Position numbers and translations under genes: made by a program | Shown: piece after piece, positions 51,452 to 58,692 of the stretch | Position numbering within the stretch: the first letter of the stretch is position 1 | Layout: each line of letters starts with the position of its first letter | Notes under the pieces: generated by a model | What the model saw: the letters and a program-made list of their open reading frames with translations, nothing else | What the model was told of the DNA's origin: nothing | Databases searched by the model: none | NCBI RefSeq assembly: GCF_018494085.1 | Contig: NZ_JABBFP010000002.1 | Span: 62,001 to 126,000, forward strand | Origin: Rosenbergiella collisarenosi | GTDB taxonomy: Bacteria; Pseudomonadota; Gammaproteobacteria; Enterobacterales; Enterobacteriaceae | Length of the DNA: 64,000 nucleotides | Reading direction: 5' to 3'

Positions 51452-51864
51452 AACATTGGATAGCGGTTATCTCGCGGGCTCATGCCCGCATTGCTGCCGA
51501 TTCTGAATTCCTTCAGGTTTGCCACGGAAAAGCAGGTCCTTTGCGCCAAACGAGTGCCGGGGATGAAGTTTTTATTTATTGCCCTCGTAGTGAAATCAAT
51601 GCGGGGGAAATCCTAAAAACGGTCGAGTTCCAGTGCGTATTTAATAATGATGATGTATATCAGGTTGAACAGTTCCCCGGTTTTAAACCGTTTCGTAAGG
51701 ATGTGACTTTCAATAGAAAGTTTCAGCCAGTCGTATTGAAAGAAGTGATTGGACTTGAACTCACCGCAAACCCTCATTGGGGGATGCTGGCCCGCAGAGG
51801 TTTCTTTGAGATCAGTGAGCATGATGCTGAATTACTCAGATTAGCCATGAGGGGATTGGGATGA
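51448..51864 (+). CDS. EVE-domain (PUA-like) protein
   Basis: 138 residues. The family opening M-K-H-W-I-A-V-I-S-R-A-H, the segment V-C-H-G-K-A-G-P-L-R-Q-T, and D-D-V-Y-Q-V-E-Q-F-P-G-F-K-P-F-R match UPF0310/EVE proteins. These fold like PUA/YTH domains and bind modified nucleic-acid bases. It is translationally coupled on both sides (ATGA overlaps). Such a domain is unexpected in a polyketide operon. It may have been recruited to bind a small aromatic ligand, or may serve self-protection. Confidence 0.78.
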   Translation: MKHWIAVISRAHARIAADSEFLQVCHGKAGPLRQTSAGDEVFIYCPRSEINAGEILKTVEFQCVFNNDDVYQVEQFPGFKPFRKDVTFNRKFQPVVLKEVIGLELTANPHWGMLARRGFFEISEHDAELLRLAMRGLG

Positions 51865-52238
51865 GTCGGTTTTCGACCATTATTGTGGTGTTTGACAACG
51901 TCACCCAAGAGGATTTTTTTCGCCGCCTTGAATGGTCGCATCTTGTAAAAGCCTGGTCAAAAACTATCGCCTGGCATCAGCTCTCTGTAAACAAGGTTTT
52001 GCTTGAACTGGACGGACTGGACGGTATCGATAATTTGACCATTACCCGTAGGCGAAGGGGCAACCATATTTTCATTGGTGCCCGTGATCGGGATGGCCTA
52101 CTTATTCAGTCAGGTCTGTGGGAGTTCGAACAAGAAAGTCAGTTATGCGTCTGTTACAGGCGTGTGTACAAACCAGAACTGGTTCCCATTTTACGGGAAC
52201 GTTTGGCCGATTTTATTTGTTCAACGTTTATGAAATGA
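51861..52238 (+). CDS. Unrecognised small protein, possibly SRPBCC-like
   Basis: 125 residues without membrane segments or signal peptide. The pattern of a strand (F-S-T-I-I-V-V-F-D-N-V), helices, several beta strands and a C-terminal helix (L-R-E-R-L-A-D-F-I-C-S-T-F) could fit a reduced START-like fold, but I do not recognise the family. The ATG overlaps the EVE gene stop (ATGA) and the MFS gene follows after 10 bases, so it is part of the operon. Confidence 0.55.
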   Translation: MSRFSTIIVVFDNVTQEDFFRRLEWSHLVKAWSKTIAWHQLSVNKVLLELDGLDGIDNLTITRRRRGNHIFIGARDRDGLLIQSGLWEFEQESQLCVCYRRVYKPELVPILRERLADFICSTFMK

Positions 52239-52248
52239 GAGAGCCGGA

Positions 52249-53421
52249 ATGTCGAAATCCTCCATGCCAAAACTGATAATCGCAGTGCTATCAATAACCG
52301 CTTTTTCTGCTGGTTTGTCTGAATTCATTGTCATCGGATTACTGAGTCAGGTTGCCACAGAATTCGGTGTGACAATGCCTCAGGTTGGGTTGTTGGTGAC
52401 GGCTTATGCTTTGGGGATAACACTGGGATCACCGTTACTCACGGTACTAACACTGTCGTACAGTGCACGATCGCTGGCGGTTATCCTCATGTCACTTTTT
52501 TCGATTCTTAGCGCTGGTTCTGCAATCACCTCTGATTTCACCATTCTTCTTATGTTGCGTGTAGTGGCTGGGGCCATACATGGTGCTTACTTCAGCCTAA
52601 CATCCGCCAGTTTGCCAACAGTGACGGACTCTCGTCAGACCCCGTTGGCCATTGCATTGATGTTTTCAGGTCTGACATTGTCTATGGTGCTTGGTGTACC
52701 AGCCGGGATGGTGGCCGCTGTTCATTATGGTTGGCAAGCACCCTTTGTTGTCATTTCCAGTGTTGCCGCTATCGGAGCTGTTCTCTTGTGGTTCGTCCTA
52801 CCCGCAACATTTGGCCCCGCAGCTGATGTTACCGGCCGCACATCAGTGTTCCGCTTCGCGCTCAACAATCCGGCATTAATCAGGCCTTATTGTTTTACCG
52901 TGTTGGCATTTGGCGGCGGTTTTGTCTTTTTTTCCTATGCCGAACCATGGTTGACTGATGCAGCAGGGCTGGAACCTCAGACCGTGGTGTTAATTATGGG
53001 GGCTGTTGGTTTGGGTTCTCTCGTGGGTAATATTGTGGGGGGTATACTCCCTGGGAAAATCGGGTTGCCCGCCGCATTGGTCACTGTAGTCATTATTCAG
53101 GTTGTCGGTCTTTTGGGGATATCCTGCACGGTTAATTCAGTAAATTCGGCACTGTGTCTTGTTCTCTGGAGCGTTGGTGCGTTTGCTACCGCACCAATGG
53201 TACAGGGTTGGGTGATTACTGATGCAGGAAAGTCAGACGCACGTATTTCTGCCAGTCTGAATGTATCAGCCTTCAATCTGGGTATGTCACTCAGTTCTTT
53301 TATTGCTACAAGACAGATTGCTGCTCACGGCATACTTTACTTGCCGCTTACCGCAGCATTTATGGTCATGTTAGCTATCCCTTTTTGTCTTTTTCATCAA
53401 CGAGCATCAACGTTACGTTGA
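52249..53421 (+). CDS. MFS exporter of the biosynthetic operon
   Basis: 390 residues, strongly hydrophobic with about 12 transmembrane helices. It resembles the AraJ/DHA1-type drug:proton antiporters. The start reads P-K-L-I-I-A-V-L-S-I-T-A-F-S-A-G-L-S-E-F-I-V-I-G. The motif R-V-V-A-G-A-I-H-G-A-Y-F is in helix 4, and M-V-L-G-V-P-A-G in helix 5 is antiporter motif C-like. It most likely exports the product and gives self-resistance. Encoded just before the last operon gene. Confidence 0.85.
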   Translation: MSKSSMPKLIIAVLSITAFSAGLSEFIVIGLLSQVATEFGVTMPQVGLLVTAYALGITLGSPLLTVLTLSYSARSLAVILMSLFSILSAGSAITSDFTILLMLRVVAGAIHGAYFSLTSASLPTVTDSRQTPLAIALMFSGLTLSMVLGVPAGMVAAVHYGWQAPFVVISSVAAIGAVLLWFVLPATFGPAADVTGRTSVFRFALNNPALIRPYCFTVLAFGGGFVFFSYAEPWLTDAAGLEPQTVVLIMGAVGLGSLVGNIVGGILPGKIGLPAALVTVVIIQVVGLLGISCTVNSVNSALCLVLWSVGAFATAPMVQGWVITDAGKSDARISASLNVSAFNLGMSLSSFIATRQIAAHGILYLPLTAAFMVMLAIPFCLFHQRASTLR

Positions 53422-53442
53422 TTTTATATTCGGAGGAATAAA

Positions 53443-53889
53443 ATGTTTAAATGGACTTACAGTGAAAGCGTTACAACCGAGGCTACACCAGAACAAATTT
53501 GGGCAATGTGGCAGGATGTTTCATCCTGGCCATGTTGGGACAGTGAACTTAAGTGGGTCAAATTGAATGGCGACTTTATCGAGGGGACCACTGGAAAAAT
53601 GAAGCCAGCCAGTGGACCAGAAGTCGATTTTACGCTGAGTCGCGTCGAACTCAACCGCGCTTTTTCCGATATGGCTAAGCTGCCATTAACGAGTCTGGTT
53701 TTCGATCATGAATATTTTGCCTCATTGGAAAAAGGGGATCCTGCACGCATTTGCCATTCCGTCACTATGACTGGGTTGTTAGCACCAGTGTTCGGCCGTC
53801 TGATCGGGAATAAGATAAAAAGCCACCTTCGTGATGCAATGATGGAATTGAGTCGGCGAGCTATAACTAAAGACAAATCAATTAGTTAG
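53443..53889 (+). CDS. SRPBCC family protein, last gene of the operon
   Basis: 148 residues. The polyketide-cyclase-like opening is W-T-Y-S-E-S-V-T-T-E-A-T-P-E-Q-I-W-A-M-W, with S-S-W-P-C-W-D shortly after and a C-terminal helix. A GGAGGA ribosome site lies upstream in the 21-base gap. It is the third clear SRPBCC domain in the locus and probably another cyclase or product-binding protein. A terminator follows. Confidence 0.75.
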   Translation: MFKWTYSESVTTEATPEQIWAMWQDVSSWPCWDSELKWVKLNGDFIEGTTGKMKPASGPEVDFTLSRVELNRAFSDMAKLPLTSLVFDHEYFASLEKGDPARICHSVTMTGLLAPVFGRLIGNKIKSHLRDAMMELSRRAITKDKSIS

Positions 53890-53935
53890 GTATTTTATAA
53901 ATGCTCAGGTTGAGGCGGAGGATACATGCTGTCAG

Positions 53936-53959
53936 ACAGCATCACAGATGCTGTGTTTT
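53936..53959 (+). terminator. Terminator of the biosynthetic operon
   Basis: ACAGCATC, loop ACA, GATGCTGT followed by GTTTT. A perfect 8-base stem between the operon and the convergent transferase gene. Confidence 0.7.
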
Positions 53960-53994
53960 ACCCATTTTTTCGCTATGTATGGCTGAAAGAAAGA

Positions 53995-54753
53995 TCAATT
54001 GCTCCTGAAGAAGGAATCTTCTGGTGAATGGATCCCCCATGTCACCCTATTCTCCCCGATCTTGTCATACATAATCAAAAAACGCTTCCCCGCAGCTAGC
54101 CTATGGCCTGCTCGTTGGGTCAACTCAAAGACTAGCGAACCTGCAGCTGGCGCTTCTTTGGCCTCGATGGTGTCATAATCTGGTCGAATATCCATCTCCA
54201 TGTTGAGTAATTTGAAAAGGGTCTCCTTTGCTGAAAACAGAATGGTTGCGGCGTGAACCAAGTGTTCTGGGGGAAGATCTATTAACCATTTTTGCTCAGT
54301 TTCCGTTGCTACCTTACTGAGTACGGCCTGTAATGAAACCGGTATTAAGAGTGGTTCGATGTCCACACCAAAAAGCAGGTCGTCTGATCCTTCGAGCAAT
54401 AACACATCTCTAAGAGAGTGTGACAATGCCCCATTTTTACCTTTAAAAAATGCTGGAGCCCCGGACGCTGATTTTCCTAAAGGGATATTCTGACAAAATG
54501 CCCGCATCATCAGACAACGGCCAGCCCAAAATTCGGCCTGTCGTTTGGTTGTTGCTGTTTCCAACCCCACATCATGCAACGCTTTTTGTATTAAGGAGTG
54601 GTTGGTTGAAAAGTATTTAGGTTCATAACATGCATGCCATAATCTTACTGTGGGTGACAAAGTGGCCCGACTGATACTCGTCAGTATCGATTCTTCCGCT
54701 TGCCGAATCGGTCGCCACTGTAGTTGCTGTATGATTTTGGGACTGTTTCGCAT
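53995..54753 (-). CDS. 4'-phosphopantetheinyl transferase (EntD/Sfp-like)
   Basis: 252 residues. It has the family motifs A-E-F-W-A-G-R (residues 73-79), S-H-S-L-R (about 111-115), F-G-V-D131-I-E133-P and F-S-A-K-E177-T-L-F-K181. The magnesium and CoA contacts are therefore intact. It is convergent with the biosynthetic operon and would convert its ACP domain to the holo form. An EntD-type enzyme in addition to AcpS is typical of secondary-metabolite loci. Confidence 0.88.
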   Translation of the reverse strand: MRNSPKIIQQLQWRPIRQAEESILTSISRATLSPTVRLWHACYEPKYFSTNHSLIQKALHDVGLETATTKRQAEFWAGRCLMMRAFCQNIPLGKSASGAPAFFKGKNGALSHSLRDVLLLEGSDDLLFGVDIEPLLIPVSLQAVLSKVATETEQKWLIDLPPEHLVHAATILFSAKETLFKLLNMEMDIRPDYDTIEAKEAPAAGSLVFELTQRAGHRLAAGKRFLIMYDKIGENRVTWGIHSPEDSFFRSN

Positions 54754-54839
54754 CCGAAATTACCCGTTCCATGAAAGATGTTGTTGCCTACATTTTAGCT
54801 GCAAACTCACCCATAAGACCGAGATGACTTCTGGCTCGC

Positions 54840-54980
54840 CTACTCGGGAACAGTTTCCATGATGAGGGCGTAACGGTAAAACCCCGGGTATTCCTGGGTT
54901 AATGCCATCCGTTCTTTATCCGTGGTGCCGGTCGAAATCTGATGCAGTCCGGGAGTATAGGCCATCATGCGGTTGATAAT
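54840..54980 (-). pseudogene. C-terminal fragment of an unknown gene, cut by a Tn3-type repeat
   Basis: The reverse strand has an open stretch of 46 codons ending P-G-F-Y-R-Y-A-L-I-M-E-T-V-P-E and a stop at 54840. It runs uninterrupted into the outer edge of the inverted repeat at 54981, where the rest of the gene would have been. I do not recognise the family. It looks like the tail of a gene interrupted by a transposon insertion. Confidence 0.4.
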
Positions 54981-55018
54981 GGGGGCTGACGCTCAGTAGA
55001 ACGAAAACTCACGTTAAG
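54981..55018 (+). repeat. Second Tn3-type 38-bp terminal repeat (solo)
   Basis: 38 bases beginning GGGGGCTGACGCTCAGTAGA and ending ACGTTAAG differ from the canonical Tn3 repeat, as I recall it, at only two positions. It points the same way as the repeat at 44488 (interior to the right), so the two are not the ends of one element. No matching partner to the right was found. Confidence 0.85.
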
Positions 55019-55334
55019 CTCATCCCCACGCGAACGAACAAGCGAATGATCCTGTATCAGATCTCATCAGACAGCGTAGGCGCGGGATGAACATGTAAAT
55101 CTGAAGCCAGCTATAATCAAAGTTTGCAAAAATCTAAACAGGCCTTACCTGATGAAGAAAAACAGGAATGCCAATGCTGTCATGATTCCTGTTACCCATT
55201 TCCATTTTTGAGATTTTTCAAAGTAAAAAAGGCTATCTGGGATATGAATATAAATAACAGTATTAGTCCACCAAAAACTTTTCCATTATGGGGTCCAGTG
55301 GAAGACCCCCCGAAAATGACGAGTAACGGTAAAT
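55019..55334. other. Relic DNA between two Tn3-type repeats
   Basis: No intact gene. An 86-codon open frame on the + strand crosses the next inverted repeat and looks spurious. On the - strand a short hydrophobic tail (W-V-T-G-I-M-T-A-L-A-F-L-F-F-F) could be the end of a lost membrane protein. GGGGTC...GACCCC at about 55295-55314 may form a small hairpin. Confidence 0.35.
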
Positions 55335-55372
55335 GGGATCAGTTTGGAGATTGGAAATTTTTGTACGTTAAG
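55335..55372 (+). repeat. Left terminal repeat of the 3.36-kb Tn3-like element
   Basis: 38 bases, GGGATCAGTTTGGAGATT at the outer end and TGTACGTTAAG at the inner end. Interior lies to the right. Partner at 58652-58689. Confidence 0.8.
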
Positions 55373-55423
55373 TACAATATTTAACCAATCGCGATGCGTA
55401 ACGGATTGATTTTGTGTCAGCGG

Positions 55424-55607
55424 CTATCGCTTTTAAGGTATCGCTCTCGCGGTATCGCATTTATGTCATCCGGTTAAGGTCAAATCCCCTGAAAACTCCG
55501 TATAGCACGGGAGTACACCCTGACGCCATACTCAAAACGTGACGACACACGATGAATGACATAACCTATATGCGATAGATTAAATGCAATAACCTAAATG
55601 CGATAAC
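55424..55607 (+). other. Putative res site of the resolvase
   Basis: The spacer between the left terminal repeat and the resolvase gene carries TATCGC copies at about 55425, 55440 and 55454. The inverse motif ATGCGATA appears at about 55570 and 55599, within the direct repeat ATAACCTA-A/T-ATGCGATA. Multiple spaced inverted and direct motifs just upstream of a resolvase gene are the expected layout of res subsites. Subsite boundaries cannot be fixed by eye. Confidence 0.5.
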
Positions 55608-55618
55608 GTGGTGGAAAA

Positions 55619-56260
55619 GTGTTCATCAGAGCTTATTTAAGGGCATCGACGGAAGATCAGTTCGCCGATCGGGCAAAAGAGATGCTGGAGCAGTTTGTTC
55701 AGGAGCGGGGACATAAAATAGCCAGTTACTACCGGGAGAACATAAGCGGTACAAAACTCGACCGCCCGGAGCTGGGACGCTTACTGATGGACAGTCACCG
55801 CAATGATATTTTACTGGTCGAGCAAATTGACCGCCTGACCCGTCTGAGTAACAGTGACTGGATGACGCTGAAAAAGCAGATAGAACAACACGAACTGCGG
55901 ATTGTCAGCCTGGATGTACCCACCTCATGGCAGGCGCTGTCAGATAAAGACCCTTCGCAGGCTGATCCAATCACCCGTGCCGTGATAACCGCCATCAATA
56001 ATATGCTTATCGACCTGATGGCCGCGATGTCGCATAAGGACTGGCTGAGCCGCCGCCAGCGCCAGAAGCAGGGAATTGAACGGGCACATACACTGGGGAA
56101 ATACCGGGGTAAACAAGCCGATCAGGAGCGGCATCAGAAAGTCCTGTACTGCCGACAGGTAAAGAAACTGAGTATCCAGGAAACGGCTGATGCTACGGGC
56201 TACAGTGCATCACAGGTTTGCCGGATACAAGCGCTTCATAAAAATAATGAATCAACCTGA
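55619..56260 (+). CDS. Serine recombinase (resolvase)
   Basis: 213 residues with a GTG start. The catalytic serine is residue 10 in R-A-Y-L-R-A-S-T-E-D-Q. The resolvase core continues with S-G-T-K-L-D-R-P-E-L-G-R-L and V-E-Q-I-D-R-L-T-R-L. The C-terminal helix-turn-helix reads S-I-Q-E-T-A-D-A-T-G-Y-S-A-S-Q-V. It would resolve cointegrates at the adjacent res region. It is a relative, not a copy, of the truncated recombinase at 58693. Confidence 0.9.
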   Translation: MFIRAYLRASTEDQFADRAKEMLEQFVQERGHKIASYYRENISGTKLDRPELGRLLMDSHRNDILLVEQIDRLTRLSNSDWMTLKKQIEQHELRIVSLDVPTSWQALSDKDPSQADPITRAVITAINNMLIDLMAAMSHKDWLSRRQRQKQGIERAHTLGKYRGKQADQERHQKVLYCRQVKKLSIQETADATGYSASQVCRIQALHKNNEST

Positions 56261-56538
56261 AAAGCTGAAATAACAGTGTTTATTTGCAGCCATGGCGTAA
56301 TAGTTAGCGCCCTGTGACTAGCAGCGTGACGCATCATCTATGTAAGTAAAGTCCGCTGCGTGCCAACAGCAGACCTTTTTGAATAGCCCAGAACGATAGT
56401 ACCCGTCGGTCTGGAGACTTCTCAGCCTGATTTGTTGTCATTGTCATACCGCACGAATTACTTATTCATCACTCTATAACTGACGAAAAGTTTGCTATAT
56501 GCTTTTATCTAGCACACTATATAATCATCAACAAGATA
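56261..56538. other. Intergenic region upstream of the marR gene
   Basis: No gene in these 278 bases. It ends in an AT-rich stretch with TATATAAT near 56515-56522, a plausible -10 region for the marR-reductase transcription unit. MarR regulators often repress from such overlapping sites, but no clear dyad was defined. Confidence 0.35.
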
Positions 56539-56985
56539 ATGGATTGGCATATGAACATGCAGTCACGACAGGAAATAGGGACACAACTTTCTTTTGCGCT
56601 CTATGGTGCGGCGAGCCGCATGAACCGGTTACATAAGCCGTTCCTGGATCCGCTGGGCCTTACCTTTCCCCAGTATCTGGTCATGCTGGAGTTGTTTAAC
56701 GGAACCCCACGCACCGTGGGTGATATTGGGAATAAGCTTGGCATGGACACCGGCACCATTACTCCCATTCTCAAAAGACTTGAGGCTGCCGGACGCATAA
56801 CCCGCACGCGGGATCGCGCAGATGAAAGGCGGGTTCTCATTACCCTCACCGATGACGGGCTCGCGTTGCAAAGCGAGCTGTGGCGCGTAACCGAAAGAAT
56901 CAAATCAGCCTGTCAGTTATCGGATACAAAGCTTGAGGAGTTACGAGATACCCTGAATAGCTTTGCCCATCCCGCTGATAACTGA
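56539..56985 (+). CDS. MarR/OhrR-family regulator lacking the sensing cysteine
   Basis: 148 residues (ATG at 56539; alternatives at 56551 and 56557). Winged helix-turn-helix with the wing D-R-A-D-E-R-R-V-L-I-T-L-T. The N-terminal helix reads Q-L-S-F-A-L-Y-G-A-A-S-R-M. OhrR proteins have a peroxide-reactive cysteine where this has serine (C-F-x-L-Y), so thiol sensing in the OhrR manner is unlikely. It lies 30 bases before two reductase genes that it probably controls. Ligand unknown. Confidence 0.82.
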   Translation: MDWHMNMQSRQEIGTQLSFALYGAASRMNRLHKPFLDPLGLTFPQYLVMLELFNGTPRTVGDIGNKLGMDTGTITPILKRLEAAGRITRTRDRADERRVLITLTDDGLALQSELWRVTERIKSACQLSDTKLEELRDTLNSFAHPADN

Positions 56986-57015
56986 TCATCCTCCACTCAG
57001 ATAAAAGGTACTTGT

Positions 57016-57750
57016 ATGAAAATAGGCATTATTGGCGCCGGAAACATTGGTGCGACGCTGGCACATAAGCTCTCTGTGCAGGGCCATGAGGTCAAACTGG
57101 CGAACTCAAGAGGACCGGAAACCATTGTAGAGTTGGCGCGAAGAGTGGGTGCGCTGGCGGTTGAGCGCCAGGAGGCCGTACGAGATGTGGACGTCATCAT
57201 CTTCTCTATACCCTTTGATAAGCATGGTGAATTGGCTGAACTCTTGCGTGATGTTCCGGAAAGCGTCGTCGTCATTGATACCTCTAATTACTACCCCTTC
57301 CGCGACGGGGACATTGAAGAGATCCGTGAAGGCAAACCTGAAAGCGTGTACGCCAGTGAAATAGTCAAACGCCCTCTTGTCAAAGCCTGGAACGCTGTTC
57401 TGGCCCAGACGCTTCAAGAGAAAGGGCTGGCTGCCGGTTCACCGTCCCGTATCGCTATCCCGGTTGCCGGCGACAGTCCGGTAGCAAAATCTGTTGCGCT
57501 TGAATTGGTCAGTCAGACCGGTTTCGATGCAGTAGATGCCGGTACGCTTAGCGAATCATGGCGGCAACAGCCCGGCACGCCAGCCTACTGTACTGAGCTA
57601 AAAACCGGAGAGCTTGAAGCAGCCCTTAAGGCAGCGGATAAAACTCGCGCTCCACTGAACAGAGATGCGTTGATCAGGGAGTTTATGTCTGCAGGCGAAC
57701 AACTCACTCATGATGCTATCGTCAAACGTAACCGTGCAGTAACGGCCTGA
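57016..57750 (+). CDS. NAD(P)-binding reductase, F420-reductase-like (copy 1)
   Basis: 244 residues. Rossmann motif G-I-I-G-A-G-N-I-G-A-T-L-A at residues 4-16. The following L-A-N-S-R-G-P-E-T suggests preference for NADP phosphate. Further conserved blocks are D-T-S-N-Y-Y-P-F-R-D-G, V-K-A-W-N-A-V and S-W-R-Q-Q-P-G-T-P. It resembles PF03807 dinucleotide-binding proteins annotated as NADPH-dependent F420 reductases, although Enterobacterales do not make F420, so the real substrate is unknown. Paralogous with the next gene. Confidence 0.8.
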   Translation: MKIGIIGAGNIGATLAHKLSVQGHEVKLANSRGPETIVELARRVGALAVERQEAVRDVDVIIFSIPFDKHGELAELLRDVPESVVVIDTSNYYPFRDGDIEEIREGKPESVYASEIVKRPLVKAWNAVLAQTLQEKGLAAGSPSRIAIPVAGDSPVAKSVALELVSQTGFDAVDAGTLSESWRQQPGTPAYCTELKTGELEAALKAADKTRAPLNRDALIREFMSAGEQLTHDAIVKRNRAVTA

Positions 57751-57767
57751 GCCAAAAAGGGAAAATT

Positions 57768-58532
57768 ATGATTAGTAATGAAAAGTACCGGATTGCTGTT
57801 CTGGGAACCGGCCACATCGGTAAAACGCTTGCTCGCAGTCTCGCATCTGCCGGTTACTCCGTTAAGGTTGCTAATTCACGCGGACCTGAAACGATAGCCC
57901 CCGACGTGCTTGAAACGGGCGCTGCAGCAGCTGATGCAGTCAGTGCCATGAAGGATGCGCAGGTTGTCATCCTTTCCATACCTATGGCAAAGCTTGCGGA
58001 TATCGCTCCTCTGATCCGGAAATTACCCCAGTATGTTATCGTTGCTGATACCTCTAACTATTATCCACATCGCGACGGCAACATTGATGCGTTCTCAGAT
58101 GGTCAGGTCGAAAGCGCGTGGGTGGCGCATCTCCTGAACCGTCCGCTGGTGAAGGCGTGGAATGCAATAGGTTCAGATTCCCTTGCGACAAAAGGTACAG
58201 CAGAGGGCACGGTGGGACGTATTTCAATTCCGGTGGCAGGGAATATCGAAGAGCACAAGAAAATGGTTATGCGTCTTGTCAGTGATACGGGATTCGACGC
58301 TTTCGATGCAGGTACAATTGAGGAGTCATGGCGTCAACAACCGGGTGCACCTTGCTACTGCACTGACCTCACATATGATGAAATGAAGTCAGCGATCGCC
58401 GCAACGGAAAAAACGCGGCTGCCTGCGCGTCGGGATATTGCTGTTCAGGCAATTCAGGAGCGAATGGGGGATAAGCGATCCAATCCGACTGCAGATTATA
58501 TTGTCCGATTACACCGGACTCTTTTTATGTAA
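57768..58532 (+). CDS. NAD(P)-binding reductase, F420-reductase-like (copy 2)
   Basis: 254 residues, 17 bases after its paralogue. The same blocks recur: A-V-L-G-T-G-H-I-G-K-T-L-A, A-N-S-R-G-P-E-T-I, D-T-S-N-Y-Y-P-H-R-D-G, L-V-K-A-W-N-A-I, and S-W-R-Q-Q-P-G-A-P-C-Y-C-T. The pair has diverged well beyond a recent duplication and may work as a heteromer or on successive substrates. A GAGCGAT...ATCGCTC hairpin at 58564-58594 follows and is a possible terminator. Confidence 0.8.
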   Translation: MISNEKYRIAVLGTGHIGKTLARSLASAGYSVKVANSRGPETIAPDVLETGAAAADAVSAMKDAQVVILSIPMAKLADIAPLIRKLPQYVIVADTSNYYPHRDGNIDAFSDGQVESAWVAHLLNRPLVKAWNAIGSDSLATKGTAEGTVGRISIPVAGNIEEHKKMVMRLVSDTGFDAFDAGTIEESWRQQPGAPCYCTDLTYDEMKSAIAATEKTRLPARRDIAVQAIQERMGDKRSNPTADYIVRLHRTLFM

Positions 58533-58563
58533 TCCGTAAGCCATATTTCATTTATCGATGCAT

Positions 58564-58594
58564 GAGCGATAATGCAAACGTCTGCTGATCGCTC
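58564..58594 (+). terminator. Hairpin after the reductase pair
   Basis: GAGCGAT pairs with ATCGCTC around a 17-base loop, 32 bases after the stop. No T run follows, so it is a weak candidate. Confidence 0.35.
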
Positions 58595-58651
58595 AAAGCT
58601 GCCTGTCAACATGGTCAAGCTCTACCACAGCTCAGAGGTACAAAAAATCAC

Positions 58652-58689
58652 CTTAACGTACAATAATTTTCGATATCCAAACTGACCCC
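58652..58689 (-). repeat. Right terminal repeat of the 3.36-kb Tn3-like element
   Basis: Reverse complement of a 38-base Tn3-type repeat: on this strand it begins CTTAACGTACAATAATTTTC and ends CTGACCCC. Interior to the left. The truncated resolvase begins immediately outside it. Confidence 0.8.
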
Positions 58690-58692
58690 ATG

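Larger units (their letters stand above)
55335..58689 (+). mobile_element. Non-autonomous Tn3-family element with resolvase and passenger genes
   Basis: Bounded by two 38-base repeats in inverted orientation: 55335-55372 (starts GGGATCAGTTTGGA, ends ACGTTAAG) and 58652-58689 (reverse complement; starts GGGGTCAGTTTGGA, ends ACGTTAAG). They match each other over most positions and share the ACGTTAAG inner end of Tn3-family repeats. Inside are a res-like region, a serine resolvase, a MarR regulator and two NAD(P)-binding reductases. There is no tnpA, so transposition would need one in trans. The flanking 5 bases (TAAAT and ATGTT) do not match, so the present position is not a simple insertion. 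Confidence 0.75.

Noticed and set aside
44488..55018. The biosynthetic locus as one intact Tn3 transposon bounded by the two repeats
   Set aside because: Both repeats point in the same direction (GGGG outer edge on the left), whereas the ends of a single transposon must be inverted.
55124..55384. An 86-codon + strand open frame
   Set aside because: It runs through the left terminal repeat of the Tn3-like element and has no family resemblance or good start site.
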